A stretch of 64,000 nt of DNA from Hyphomicrobiales bacterium (GCA_900473915.1 UCNG01000022.1:84687-148686), one strand, 5' to 3'. Counted from the stretch's first letter, positions 1-9,058 are shown. Numbers and translations are program-made. Notes: generated by a model from the sequence alone, not told the origin.

Positions 1-18
1 CTGCCCTACTGCCCTACT
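1..18. repeat. Octameric AGGGCAGT-type repeat, cut by window edge
   Basis: On the minus strand this is about two copies of AGGGCAGT. It lies directly after the stop codon of the adjacent phosphodiesterase gene. The same octamer family recurs at 3542-3639 and 61514-61602. Octamers of this kind are known as variable-number repeats in Brucella. Only part of the array is visible, so its copy number and any inverted partner are unknown. Confidence 0.7.
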
Positions 19-2916
19 TCACGCCGCTGCCGCATCCAGCTGCTCGCGGATCATACGCGTTGCCTCGTCCCTGCTGGTCGGCTGGCCGAACATGAAACTC
101 TGCACATATTCGCAACCCATCTGGCGAAGCTGAAGCGCATCGCTTTCGCTCTCCACACCTTCGGTCACGACGGCGAGGCCGAGATCGTGCGCCATGCTCA
201 CAATCGAGCGAAGCAGGGTGGCTTTTTGCGGCTGGTCGCCCTTCACGAAGGACCGGTCGATCTTGATGATATCGAACGGGAAGCGCGTGAGATAGGCGAG
301 CGAGGAATAACCTGTTCCGAAATCGTCAAGGGACAAGCCGATGCCCATCGTTTTAAGCCGGGCAAGGACATGCGTCGACTGTTCGGGGTTTTCCATGAGG
401 ACGGATTCGGTCAGTTCAAGCTTCAGGCTGCCCGGAGTGAGATGAATGCGGGAAAGCACCGAGCGGACATCATTGATGAGATCCTGACGGATGAGTTGCG
501 TGGATGAAAGATTGACCGAAACGAAAAGGTCGAGTTTCGGGAACAGTTCCTGCCACGCGAAAAGATCTTCCGCAGCTCGTTGCATCGCGAACAGGCCAAG
601 CTGGATGATAAGGCCGGAGTTTTCCGCAATTGGAATGAATTCCGATGGCGAAATGGCGCCCCGACGCGGATGCTCCCAGCGCATGAGCGCCTCGAAACCG
701 GCAATGGTGCCTTCGTCAAGCTTGACGATAGGCTGATAGACAAGGCTGATCTCATCGCGCTCAAGCGCACGTCGCAGATCGGATTCAAGCTGGAGCTTGT
801 CGCTGCCGATGGCTCTGAATGCCGGACGGAACGGCTCGATGCGATCGCCACCGAAACGCTTTGCCTGATACATGGCGAGCTCGGCGTCCTTCACGAAATC
901 CTCGGCAGTCGTTGCCGTTTTTGTCCAGGTGATCAGGCCGATGGATGACGTCAGAACAATTTCGCGCTTTGCATAAGCAATCGGCGCTCGCACGGCTTGA
1001 CGCAGGGCCTCGGCGAAGGTGGCGATGCGCCCAGGATCACTTTCGGAGGCGAGCAGCAGGCCGAATTGGTCCGAGGACAGGCGCGAGAGTGTATCCTGCG
1101 GCTTCATGAGGCGCGCCAGACGTCGCGAAATGGTGAGCAGGATCGTATCGCCTGCCGACATGCCAAGGCTGTCATTGACCTGCTTGAAGCGGTCTATATC
1201 GATGATGAACACGGTTGGATGGAGATTGCTCTCGCCACGCGCCATGTTCATGACATTGCTGAGACGGTCGAGGAAGAGTTCGCGATTTGGAAGGCCAGTC
1301 AGATTGTCGTGCACGGCGTCATGCAACAGGCGTTCTTCTGCCTTTTTCTGCTCCGTCACATTGACCAGCGTGCCCACGCAACGCACCACTTCGCCATCCG
1401 AACCGATGACCGGGCGGGCGCGAAGCGCGTACCAGTGATAGTGACCGTCATTGGCGCGAAGCCGGAAAATCTGGCCGATGCGTCCGCGCCGGTTTTCCAG
1501 AATGGCGTCAAGCGTGGAGCGGAACCGGTCGCGGTCATCGGCGTGCATGGCGGGAAGCCAGTTGCGCACCGGGCCTTGCAGGCTGTTGGCCGTATTGCCG
1601 AGATAATTGGCGATGTCGGGTGTCGTCACCACGCGGTCGCGCGGCACGTCCCAGTCCCACACAATGTCTCCCGCACCGATGACGGCGAGAGCCTGTCGCT
1701 CCATGTCGGATAGAAGGCCCTGTTGCAGCGCACCGCCTGCGAAGGCGTGCTGCATGACGGTAAAGCCGATCAGAAGAACGATCAGGACAAGACCGCCGCC
1801 AAGCGCAGGCTGCACGATATCATTATCGAGGCTGCCCGAAACCGTCATCCAAGCACCCAGCAACCATATGAGAGTGAGAAGCCAGGCTGGTATCAGCATG
1901 ACGGCGCGATCATATCCCTTAACCGCGAGATAACCGATGATGGCGACGCCGGACAGAACGGTTAGCGCCAGCGAGATGCGCGCAATGCCGGAAGCTACTG
2001 GCGGATCGAAAACGGCAACCCCTGCAAGAGCCAGCAGGCCCAATACCCATGTCACCGCGCCGTAGCTGAAATGATCGTGCCAGCGATTGAGATTGAGATA
2101 GGTGAACAGGAAAATCACGAGCGAGGCGGCGAGAGCCACTTCCGTACCGGCACGCCAGATTTGCTCATTGCCCGGCGTTATCTCCATCAGCTTGTTCCAG
2201 AAGCCGAAATCCACGCAGATATAGGCCAGAACGGCCCATGCAAGCGCGGCGGTCGCGGGAAACAGCGAAGTTCCCTTGACGACGAAAAGGATGGTCAAAA
2301 ACAGGGCCAGCAGGCCGGAAATGCCAAGCAGGATGCCGCGATAGAGCGTGTAGGAATTAACCGCATCCTTGTAGGCTTCCGGCTCCCAGAGATAGAGCTG
2401 GGGCAGGTTGTGCGAGGACAGTTCGGCTACGAAAGTGACGACGCTGCCCGGATTGAGCGTGATGCGGAAAACGTCTGCATCGGCACTCGGCTGGCGGTCG
2501 AGCGCGAAGCCTTCGCTGGGCGTGATCGACGCAATGCGCAGAGAACCGAGATCGGGCCAGATGACGCCGGAGCCGACGAGACGGAAATGCGGAGCTACAA
2601 TCAGCCGGTCGATCTGCTCATCAGTCGGGTTCGCAATGGAAAACGCGGCCCAGTCGCCGGACGCCTTGCTGTTCTGGTCGGCCTGCACTTCGATGCGGCG
2701 GACAATGCCGTCGGGACCGGGAGCGGTCGACACTTGCACGCTTTCACCCTTGTTGCGCAGAAGTTCGACAGCGCGGGACAAGTCGAGGGCGGTATCTTCC
2801 TTGGAAATCTTGATCGGTTCGATGGCCGATGCCTGGATGACCGAAACGGTCAGAAAAACCATGAGTGCGAGAAACCGCACACCAGCAAAAAGCCACTTAT
2901 CCGCAAAACCCGTCAC
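19..2916 (-). CDS. Membrane GGDEF-EAL protein with degenerate GGDEF, probable c-di-GMP phosphodiesterase
   Basis: A 965-residue inner-membrane signalling protein. It has an N-terminal hydrophobic segment (about 8-32), a periplasmic sensor region to about 195 and a block of membrane helices to about 395, in the style of 7TMR-DISM proteins. A PAS/PAC module, a GGDEF domain and a C-terminal EAL domain follow. The cyclase signature is SSDQF (614-618) instead of GGDEF, so cyclase activity is unlikely. The EAL domain looks intact: EAL at 742-744, DDFGTGYSS near 864, then KIDRSF and VVTEGVES. The predicted activity is hydrolysis of cyclic di-GMP, with the GGDEF part perhaps regulatory. The start is GTG and its GTGA overlaps the stop of the upstream GNAT gene, so translation is probably coupled. 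Position relative to thrC and the EAL gene at 7442 recalls the Brucella bpdA/bpdB neighbourhood, from memory; this would be the bpdB-like member. Confidence 0.9.
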   Translation of the reverse strand: MTGFADKWLFAGVRFLALMVFLTVSVIQASAIEPIKISKEDTALDLSRAVELLRNKGESVQVSTAPGPDGIVRRIEVQADQNSKASGDWAAFSIANPTDEQIDRLIVAPHFRLVGSGVIWPDLGSLRIASITPSEGFALDRQPSADADVFRITLNPGSVVTFVAELSSHNLPQLYLWEPEAYKDAVNSYTLYRGILLGISGLLALFLTILFVVKGTSLFPATAALAWAVLAYICVDFGFWNKLMEITPGNEQIWRAGTEVALAASLVIFLFTYLNLNRWHDHFSYGAVTWVLGLLALAGVAVFDPPVASGIARISLALTVLSGVAIIGYLAVKGYDRAVMLIPAWLLTLIWLLGAWMTVSGSLDNDIVQPALGGGLVLIVLLIGFTVMQHAFAGGALQQGLLSDMERQALAVIGAGDIVWDWDVPRDRVVTTPDIANYLGNTANSLQGPVRNWLPAMHADDRDRFRSTLDAILENRRGRIGQIFRLRANDGHYHWYALRARPVIGSDGEVVRCVGTLVNVTEQKKAEERLLHDAVHDNLTGLPNRELFLDRLSNVMNMARGESNLHPTVFIIDIDRFKQVNDSLGMSAGDTILLTISRRLARLMKPQDTLSRLSSDQFGLLLASESDPGRIATFAEALRQAVRAPIAYAKREIVLTSSIGLITWTKTATTAEDFVKDAELAMYQAKRFGGDRIEPFRPAFRAIGSDKLQLESDLRRALERDEISLVYQPIVKLDEGTIAGFEALMRWEHPRRGAISPSEFIPIAENSGLIIQLGLFAMQRAAEDLFAWQELFPKLDLFVSVNLSSTQLIRQDLINDVRSVLSRIHLTPGSLKLELTESVLMENPEQSTHVLARLKTMGIGLSLDDFGTGYSSLAYLTRFPFDIIKIDRSFVKGDQPQKATLLRSIVSMAHDLGLAVVTEGVESESDALQLRQMGCEYVQSFMFGQPTSRDEATRMIREQLDAAAA

Positions 2917-3533
2917 GAGCGTCCAACCTTGCCATTGATCATGCGGCTATCCGTCATACGTTTGTCGCTTTCTATAAGGGCAAAAAGCAGGTGATCCTGC
3001 CAGAAGCCATTTATCTTGAGATAGGAACGCAACAGTCCTTCTCTCTCAAATCCGGCTTTTTCGAGAAGCCGTATCGAGCGTACATTATGAGGGATACAGG
3101 CTGCTTCAATACGGTGCAACCGCAGTTGGTCGAATGCGAAGGGGATAACCAGCGACAGCGCTTCCGTCATATAGCCCTTGCCGGCATGGGGCGCGCCGCT
3201 CCAATAGCCAATCATGCCGCTCTGGCCCACGCCACGCCTGATATTGCCGAGCGTTATGCCGCCGACAAGTGTGTTGTCGCTATTGCGAAACACAAAAAAC
3301 GGATAGCCGGTTCCGGCCGCAATTTCATCCTGGAAGCGACGCATGCGATGGCGGAACGCGCTCTTGGTCAGGTCGTCGTCGGGCCAGGTCGGCTCCCATG
3401 GCGTGAGAAAGGCCCGGCTTTGTTCCCGCAAACTGGCCCAGCTGGCGAAATCGCTCATCATCGGTTCGCGCAGATAAATGCGCTGTCCACGCAGGACGGT
3501 CGGATTGCTTCTGCGGAAGGGCAGGCCGATCAT
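2913..3533 (-). CDS. GNAT N-acetyltransferase, RimJ/RimL type
   Basis: About 206 residues in the RimJ/RimL-like GNAT fold, which moves an acetyl group from acetyl-CoA to an amine, often a protein N-terminus or an antibiotic. Visible signatures are LRGQRIYLREP near the N-terminus, the acetyl-CoA loop region GAPHAGKGYMTEAL and the C-terminal NVRSIRLLEKAGFEREG. The frame stays open upstream through the octameric repeat, but that extension (a TTG start, then PYCLIALLP) is repeat-encoded. ATG at 3533, giving MIGLPFRRSN, is therefore preferred. No good Shine-Dalgarno site precedes it, and the repeat arm ends only 8 bases upstream. The stop overlaps the start of the GGDEF-EAL gene by 4 bases. The substrate cannot be told. 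Confidence 0.85.
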   Translation of the reverse strand: MIGLPFRRSNPTVLRGQRIYLREPMMSDFASWASLREQSRAFLTPWEPTWPDDDLTKSAFRHRMRRFQDEIAAGTGYPFFVFRNSDNTLVGGITLGNIRRGVGQSGMIGYWSGAPHAGKGYMTEALSLVIPFAFDQLRLHRIEAACIPHNVRSIRLLEKAGFEREGLLRSYLKINGFWQDHLLFALIESDKRMTDSRMINGKVGRS

Positions 3534-3541
3534 GACAGGAC

Positions 3542-3639
3542 AAGGCAATAGGGCAATAAGGCAGTAAGGCAATAGGGAAGGGTGGACGCATTCGCCGAGC
3601 TAAACATACTGCCCTACTCCCCTAATGCCCTATTGCCTT
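3542..3639. repeat. Inverted pair of octameric repeat arrays
   Basis: The first arm (3542-3579) holds four octamers in plus orientation: AAGGCAAT, AGGGCAAT, AAGGCAGT, AAGGCAAT. The second arm (3608-3639) holds four on the minus strand: AAGGCAAT, AGGGCATT, AGGGGAGT, AGGGCAGT. The arms flank 28 bases and could pair into a long imperfect hairpin in the minus-strand transcript. The element lies between the M16 peptidase stop (3642) and the GNAT start (3533). It resembles Brucella Bru-RS/HOOF-print repeats, from memory of that literature. Confidence 0.8.
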
Positions 3640-3641
3640 AA

Positions 3642-4934
3642 TTAAACAGCAATTTTCCTCGCATGCGCGCTGGTCGAAAGTGCATCCGACAGGCCATCGA
3701 AGCTCATCAGTCGTCCAACTGGTCCGACGCCGGCAATAGTGGGCTTGCTGTCGAGGAACAGGCGCCCGGCCAGATCGGTCAGCCGTTCGGGTGTAATCAG
3801 CGAGAGACGGTCCATCAGTTCGCTATTTTCGACGGGACGACCGTAAAGCAGGAACTGGCGTGCCATTTGCCCCGCACGGCTTGCAGCGCTTTCCTGCGAC
3901 ATAAGAAGGCTTGCACGATATTGGGCTCGCGCGCGATCCACTTCTTCCAGACTGATGGAGTCAGCTGCCTTGTGCAGTTCATCGATCAGAACGGGAACCA
4001 GTTCGACAAGTTCGTCGCGGCCCGTTGCGGCATGAATGCCGAACAAACCGGTATCCGAGAAGCCCCAATGGAAGGCATAGACCGAATAGCAGAGCCCGCG
4101 CTTCTCGCGTACTTCCTGGAACAGGCGCGAGGACATGCCGCCGCCAAGCACCATGGAAAGAAGCTGCGAAGCATAGAAATCGCGCACGTGATAGGCGCGT
4201 CCCTCGAAGCCGATCAGAACCTGAGCGTCCATGAGCTCGCGATTTTCACGGAAGTCGCCGCCGACATAATGCGCGAGGTCGAGCGTGGGCGCCGTATTAT
4301 GGGCGCGGAAACCGCCGAGGCGTTTTTCCACTTCCTTCACGAAGGCATCGTGATCCACGCCGCCAGCGGCCGTCACCACCATACGGTCGGCACTGTACTG
4401 CTCGTCCATATATTGGCGCAGATCGTCGGAGGTGAAAGACATGACCGTTTCAGGCTCGCCGAGAATAGCGCGTCCGATCGGTTGGTGACGATAGGCTGTT
4501 TCGGTAAAGCGGTCGAAGACGATATCGTCGGGCGTGTCGTGCGCCGCGCCGATCTCCTGCATGATGACCTGCTTCTCGCGTTCCAGTTCAGCTTCATCGA
4601 ACTTGGAAGCGGTCAGGATGTCGGAAAGAATGTCGATGGCCAGGGGCACGTCATTGCGCAAGACGCGCGCATAATAGGATGTGGTCTCGACGCTGGTGGC
4701 GGCGTTGATCTCGCCGCCGACATTCTCGATTTCCGATGCAATTTGCCAGGCTGAGCGGTTTTCGGTTCCCTTGAACGCCATATGCTCGAGAAGATGTGCA
4801 ATGCCATGCCTGTCGGCAGCTTCGTTTCGCGCACCGGCCTTGACCCAGATTCCAAGCGCCACGCTTTCCACGTGAGACATTGTATCGGTGGCTATCGTCA
4901 ATCCGTTGGAAAGACGCGTTACTTCAACACCCAT
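3642..4934 (-). CDS. M16 family zinc metallopeptidase (processing-peptidase-like)
   Basis: A 430-residue M16B peptidase related to the mitochondrial processing peptidase beta subunit and bacterial PqqL/YmxG-type proteins. The inverted zinc motif HLLEH is at residues 47-51 of the ATG-4934 form, inside AHLLEHMAFKGT. The downstream helix with REKQVIMQEIGA supplies the distal glutamate. The C-terminal half carries the usual non-catalytic domain (GLCYSVYAFHWGF). ATG at 4934 is preferred over the TTG six bases upstream because a GGGAG site precedes it at suitable distance. It follows thrC by 54 bases on the same strand, a pairing common in alphaproteobacteria. Its TAA stop lies two bases from an octamer repeat array. 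The substrate is unknown. Confidence 0.93.
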   Translation of the reverse strand: MGVEVTRLSNGLTIATDTMSHVESVALGIWVKAGARNEAADRHGIAHLLEHMAFKGTENRSAWQIASEIENVGGEINAATSVETTSYYARVLRNDVPLAIDILSDILTASKFDEAELEREKQVIMQEIGAAHDTPDDIVFDRFTETAYRHQPIGRAILGEPETVMSFTSDDLRQYMDEQYSADRMVVTAAGGVDHDAFVKEVEKRLGGFRAHNTAPTLDLAHYVGGDFRENRELMDAQVLIGFEGRAYHVRDFYASQLLSMVLGGGMSSRLFQEVREKRGLCYSVYAFHWGFSDTGLFGIHAATGRDELVELVPVLIDELHKAADSISLEEVDRARAQYRASLLMSQESAASRAGQMARQFLLYGRPVENSELMDRLSLITPERLTDLAGRLFLDSKPTIAGVGPVGRLMSFDGLSDALSTSAHARKIAV

Positions 4935-4988
4935 AAGCAAACTGCTCCCTGCATTCCCGCTCTGGTTCTCGTCTCGGAGCCGGTCTCT

Positions 4989-6380
4989 TTAGGCTCTCGA
5001 ATGGCGGCGAACGTATTCTTCCACGATTTTCAGGTCGTTGTGAAGAACTGTGAAGCTTTCTTTTCGTTGCATCAAGTCCGAAAGCCGTGCGGGAAGCTGC
5101 GGTTCGACGCCGCTGGCAGCCTTGACTGCATCGGGGAATTTGGCCGGATGCGCGGTCGCAAGGATAACCATAGGTGCTGCATCGGACACATTTTCGCGAG
5201 CGACCTTCACTCCGATCGCCGAATGCGGGTCAAGCAGATAGCCATCCGCTTCAAGCACGGATTTGATCGTTTCCGCGGTTTCTTCAACGGTGGAACGGCC
5301 AGCGGAAAATTCGCTGCGGATCGCCGCAAGCGGCTTTTCAGAGATCGAGAAGCCGCCCGACTGCTTCAGGCTTTCCATCAGGCCGCGCAATGCCGCCGCA
5401 TCGCGTCCGTGCGCTTCAAACAACAGACGCTCAAAATTCGAGGAAATCTGGATATCCATCGAAGGCGAGGTGGTCTGTGCGACGCCGCGCATTTCATACG
5501 CGCCGGTTTCGAGCGTGCGCGAGAGAATGTCGTTATCGTTGGTGGCGATAATCAGCCGGTCGATGGGCAGACCCATGCGCTTGGCGACGTAGCCTGCGAA
5601 AATATCGCCGAAATTGCCGGTCGGTACCGTAAAGGAAACTGCGCGATCCGGCGCGCCGAGGCTCAGTGCCGCCGTAAAGTAATAGACGACCTGCGGCATG
5701 ATCCGCGCCCAGTTGATCGAGTTCACACCCGAAAGCGACAGCGCGTCACGGAACTGAAGGTCGTTGAACATGCCTTTCACAAGGTTTTGGCAATCGTCGA
5801 AATTGCCTTCGATGGAAAGCGCGTGAACGTTGGAGAAGCCGGATGAGGTCATCTGACGCTGTTGCACCGGCGAGACACGGCCGTGCGGGAACAGGATGAA
5901 GATGTCGGTATTGTCGCGCCCGCCGAAGGCTTCGATTGCCGCGCCGCCTGTGTCGCCGGATGTCGCGCCAACGATGGTTGCGCGTTCACCGCGCTGCGCC
6001 AGAACATAGTCCATCATGCGAGCGAGAAGCTGCATGGCGACGTCCTTGAAGGCAAGCGTCGGACCATGGAAAAGCTCGAGCACGAATTCATTCGCGCCTG
6101 TCTGGACCAGCGGGCAAACCGCGTCGTGGCGGAAAGTACCGTAGGCTTCATGCACCATGCGGCGGAAATCCGAATGCGGAATTTCGCCATCGACAAAAGG
6201 AGTGAGCACGGCCAGAGCAATATCGACATAGGATTTTCCGCGCAGCTCGCGGATCTGTTCTGGCGAAAACTGGGGATAATCCTGCGGCAGATAGAGACCG
6301 CCATCCCGGGCAAGACCGGCGAGCAATGCATCGCTGAACCCCAGGACTGGCGCTTCCCCTCGCGTGCTTACATATTTCAT
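4989..6380 (-). CDS. thrC: Threonine synthase
   Basis: Catalyses the last step of threonine synthesis, O-phospho-L-homoserine to L-threonine, using pyridoxal phosphate. The product begins MKYVSTRGEAPVLGF, the classic ThrC N-terminus. It carries HGPTLAFKDVAMQLL with the PLP lysine, then GATSGDTGGAAIEAF and VPTGNFGDIFAGYVAK. Length is about 463 residues, normal for the long proteobacterial form. Two in-frame ATGs compete (6395 and 6380). The downstream one matches the family start and has AAGG eight bases ahead, so it is chosen. It is the first gene of a minus-strand run with the M16 peptidase, and diverges from the lipoprotein gene at 6579. Confidence 0.97.
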   Translation of the reverse strand: MKYVSTRGEAPVLGFSDALLAGLARDGGLYLPQDYPQFSPEQIRELRGKSYVDIALAVLTPFVDGEIPHSDFRRMVHEAYGTFRHDAVCPLVQTGANEFVLELFHGPTLAFKDVAMQLLARMMDYVLAQRGERATIVGATSGDTGGAAIEAFGGRDNTDIFILFPHGRVSPVQQRQMTSSGFSNVHALSIEGNFDDCQNLVKGMFNDLQFRDALSLSGVNSINWARIMPQVVYYFTAALSLGAPDRAVSFTVPTGNFGDIFAGYVAKRMGLPIDRLIIATNDNDILSRTLETGAYEMRGVAQTTSPSMDIQISSNFERLLFEAHGRDAAALRGLMESLKQSGGFSISEKPLAAIRSEFSAGRSTVEETAETIKSVLEADGYLLDPHSAIGVKVARENVSDAAPMVILATAHPAKFPDAVKAASGVEPQLPARLSDLMQRKESFTVLHNDLKIVEEYVRRHSRA

Positions 6381-6578
6381 TTCTTGGGCCTTCATTTCAG
6401 ATCGGCGCGGTTTTGAGCCGCGTAATGCAATAGAGCCTCCCTAAAAAAGCCGCAAGGTTTTAAAGCATGTTGAAGGGGATGGGGGTTGCTCTCTGGAGCA
6501 AAAAACGGGAAAACGTCATCGCGCTACACGCATGCGTGATGTAGAAGACAGGTTGATCAGTGCAGGGAAGCCCGCTTT

Positions 6579-7169
6579 ATGCAAACAGCACCACAGAATC
6601 GTTCATCGTTGTTTCCAGTCTTTGCAACGGTTTTGCTCGCAGCCCTTGCTGGCTGCACAACCAGTGGCACTGACAAGGCGGCAGACGGCGCCCCAGGGGC
6701 TTCGTTGACCACGCCTGCCGCTTCCGGCGATCAGCGTGTCAAGGAATCCGAGCTTCGCGCTTTCTGCCCGTCTGTTTCGTTGCGCGACGGCACCGCCTTT
6801 TTCAACACATATGAAAAGGGCGGCGATAAAGACTCCGCGCGCGTAATCTATCAGGCCGCCCTGACCGATACGACCCGCGCCTGCCAGTACGGCTCCGGCA
6901 CCATGACGATCGATGTCGCCGCAGCCGGCAAGGTTGTTCCTGGACCGAAATACAAAAGCGGCACCATTACCATGCCGATCCGTGTCGCCGTACGTCAGGG
7001 CGATCAGGTAATCTATTCGAAGCTGCACAAGCAGGCGGTTACGGTAGCCAATGCAGACACCGCGACGCAGTTCGTTTTCAACGACAAGGCAATCACTGTG
7101 CCGATGACGGATCAGAAAAATATCCAGATTTTCGTGGGTTTTGACGAAGGTCCATATAATACGAAATAA
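6579..7169 (+). CDS. Predicted lipoprotein of unknown function
   Basis: A 196-residue protein with a short charged N-terminus, a hydrophobic stretch and a lipobox LAGC, so it should be lipid-anchored in the envelope. The mature part starts with a low-complexity TTSGTDKAADG linker. A small beta-rich domain follows, with two further cysteines, in AFCPSV and RACQYG. The start ATG has AGGGAAG eight bases upstream. No enzymatic motif is recognised. It is probably monocistronic: it diverges from thrC and is followed by a strong terminator at 7211. Confidence 0.85.
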   Translation: MQTAPQNRSSLFPVFATVLLAALAGCTTSGTDKAADGAPGASLTTPAASGDQRVKESELRAFCPSVSLRDGTAFFNTYEKGGDKDSARVIYQAALTDTTRACQYGSGTMTIDVAAAGKVVPGPKYKSGTITMPIRVAVRQGDQVIYSKLHKQAVTVANADTATQFVFNDKAITVPMTDQKNIQIFVGFDEGPYNTK

Positions 7170-7210
7170 CACCTTCTCGACAGACGCATTTCTGATATTG
7201 GAATTCAGTG

Positions 7211-7253
7211 AAATGGTGCGCCGGAATCTATTTCGGCGCACCATTTTATTTTA
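7211..7253 (+). terminator. Rho-independent terminator after lipoprotein gene
   Basis: AATGGTGCGCCG and CGGCGCACCATT form a perfect 12-base stem around a 10-base loop, followed by TTTATTTT. It lies 42 bases after the lipoprotein stop. Confidence 0.9.
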
Positions 7254-7441
7254 GAGAATCGTGAAATATAGATGGTTCGATGCTTTGTTTTTTGAATAAG
7301 AAATGAATGGCATTTTAGGGTGTACTAATCCAAGCCCTGATTCTTTTCTTTGATTTTCTGATATATGGGTTTATCACGTCATAATTAGGCAGAATGATAA
7401 TCCTCTAAGCATACTGTGATATATTTAAGGTAAGGGATCGC

Positions 7442-9058
7442 ATGCGATTTGATCGCAGTAAAATTCTAAATCCTACTCCGCTTGTTTTGCTTTTCATCCT
7501 GTTTCTCGGCGCGGTTTCCGGACAGTGGATAGGAAACTGGCTTCGAATTATCGATGAAGAGCGGCACATGAATAATCACATGTCCGCATTGCTTTCCCAT
7601 GCAAATCGTCTGGCTGTCTCTGCCCGAGAAACCATTGAGGCTGCCAATCGCTCGCCCTATGAAATGTGTTCTCCGCAAGAAATGGCTTATCTGCGCAAGC
7701 TGGTTTTTTCAGGATATCACATCAAGGATATAGGCCGGCTCCGTGATGATCGCCTGATCTGCTCTACGCTGCTCAGTGACATTCCTGAACAATCTGAGCG
7801 TCCTCCCGCCGATATCAATTTGCCTGATGGCACCTATGTTTATGGCGAAGGATACCTGATCACGCCGGGCAGCCGAGGTTTCGTGATAGGCAAAGATGCG
7901 GCCAATGTGGTGTTGAGTTCGGCTGCATTCGATTTGCTCCTCACGAAGCAATACAGCTTTGCTGTCTATATGCGCGATGCAAAGCGCAAGCATTTCGCAC
8001 GTCTATACGATTATCGGTCTGGTAATTTCCCAGCCCCGGATTTCGACAATCTTGAGCGGCAATATGACGTGTTCGGCAGTGTCATCAAGGAATATCGTTG
8101 CGACGGCAAAATGGGTATTTGCATTGCCCTCAAGGCGCAATGGGATACGTCCGGCAATTCAGCCCGGTGGAAGTCTTTTATCGCGACCAGTCTCGGATTG
8201 CTGGCGGGCGCAACAGTAGGCCTGGGCGGAATTGCTTATCGTACTCGTGAACGCCCCTTGGCTTCCATGCTCAACCAGGCGCTGAACGCCCGGCAGCTTG
8301 ATGTAGTCTACCAGCCGGTGATCAATGTGGCGGACGCCAGTCTTACGGGCTTTGAGGCGCTGCTGCGCTGGCAACTTCACACAGGAGACATGATTCCGCC
8401 CGACGTATTCATCGCTGAGGCCGAAGAGAAGGGCATGGCAGGACGGGTAACCGCCTATGTCGTGGATCGGGTTTTGGACGACATGGGGGATTTGTTGCGC
8501 CTTAACCGGAATATCCAGATCAATATCAATGTCACTGCAAGCGATGTTCAGGCGTCCGCGTTTCAGAAAAGTATCCAGGCGAAACTGGCGAGCGCGGACG
8601 TCGAACCCCGCCAGATCGGTCTCGAATTGACCGAACGAACGGCAGTGGATTTCTCGAAAGCGTCGGAAGGCATCAGGCAGCTGCGCGAACAGGGACACAA
8701 GGTCTATATCGATGACTTTGGAACGGGCTATTCAAGTCTTTCCTATCTTGGCGAACTGCATATCGATGCGATCAAGATAGACAAGGCCTTCACCCGCACT
8801 GTCTGTGCGGACGGAGACATGGTGTCGATCGTTCCAGAAATCATATCGATGGCGCGGCAGCATGATCTCGGTATCGTGGTTGAAGGCATCGAAACGGAAG
8901 CCCAAGCCGATTATTTTCGCAAAATGGACACGCCAATGACCGCGCAAGGCTGGTTTTACGGCAAGCCTCTACCAGCGGGCGAGGCGGCTGCGCTGCTGAT
9001 GGGCGGTTTACCCAAAACCAGACGGAAGCGCAGCAGAGCTTTTCAGGAAAAAGCCTGA
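7442..9058 (+). CDS. CSS-motif EAL domain c-di-GMP phosphodiesterase
   Basis: A 538-residue inner-membrane phosphodiesterase predicted to linearise cyclic di-GMP. It has a membrane helix (about 11-30) and a periplasmic CSS-type sensor with cysteines at 76 (MCSPQE) and 107 (ICST), which in this family respond to redox state. A second helix lies at about 245-265, then a cytoplasmic EAL domain. The EAL motif is at 305-307, followed by ELTERT, DDFGTGYSSLSYL, KIDKAF and VVEGIETEA, so the domain looks catalytically complete. AAGGG precedes the ATG by six bases. The 180-base upstream region is AT-rich without an obvious operator. Gene order to the GGDEF-EAL gene at 19-2916 matches what I recall of Brucella BMEI1448-1453, where this would be bpdA; that equivalence is inference. 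Confidence 0.93.
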   Translation: MRFDRSKILNPTPLVLLFILFLGAVSGQWIGNWLRIIDEERHMNNHMSALLSHANRLAVSARETIEAANRSPYEMCSPQEMAYLRKLVFSGYHIKDIGRLRDDRLICSTLLSDIPEQSERPPADINLPDGTYVYGEGYLITPGSRGFVIGKDAANVVLSSAAFDLLLTKQYSFAVYMRDAKRKHFARLYDYRSGNFPAPDFDNLERQYDVFGSVIKEYRCDGKMGICIALKAQWDTSGNSARWKSFIATSLGLLAGATVGLGGIAYRTRERPLASMLNQALNARQLDVVYQPVINVADASLTGFEALLRWQLHTGDMIPPDVFIAEAEEKGMAGRVTAYVVDRVLDDMGDLLRLNRNIQININVTASDVQASAFQKSIQAKLASADVEPRQIGLELTERTAVDFSKASEGIRQLREQGHKVYIDDFGTGYSSLSYLGELHIDAIKIDKAFTRTVCADGDMVSIVPEIISMARQHDLGIVVEGIETEAQADYFRKMDTPMTAQGWFYGKPLPAGEAAALLMGGLPKTRRKRSRAFQEKA

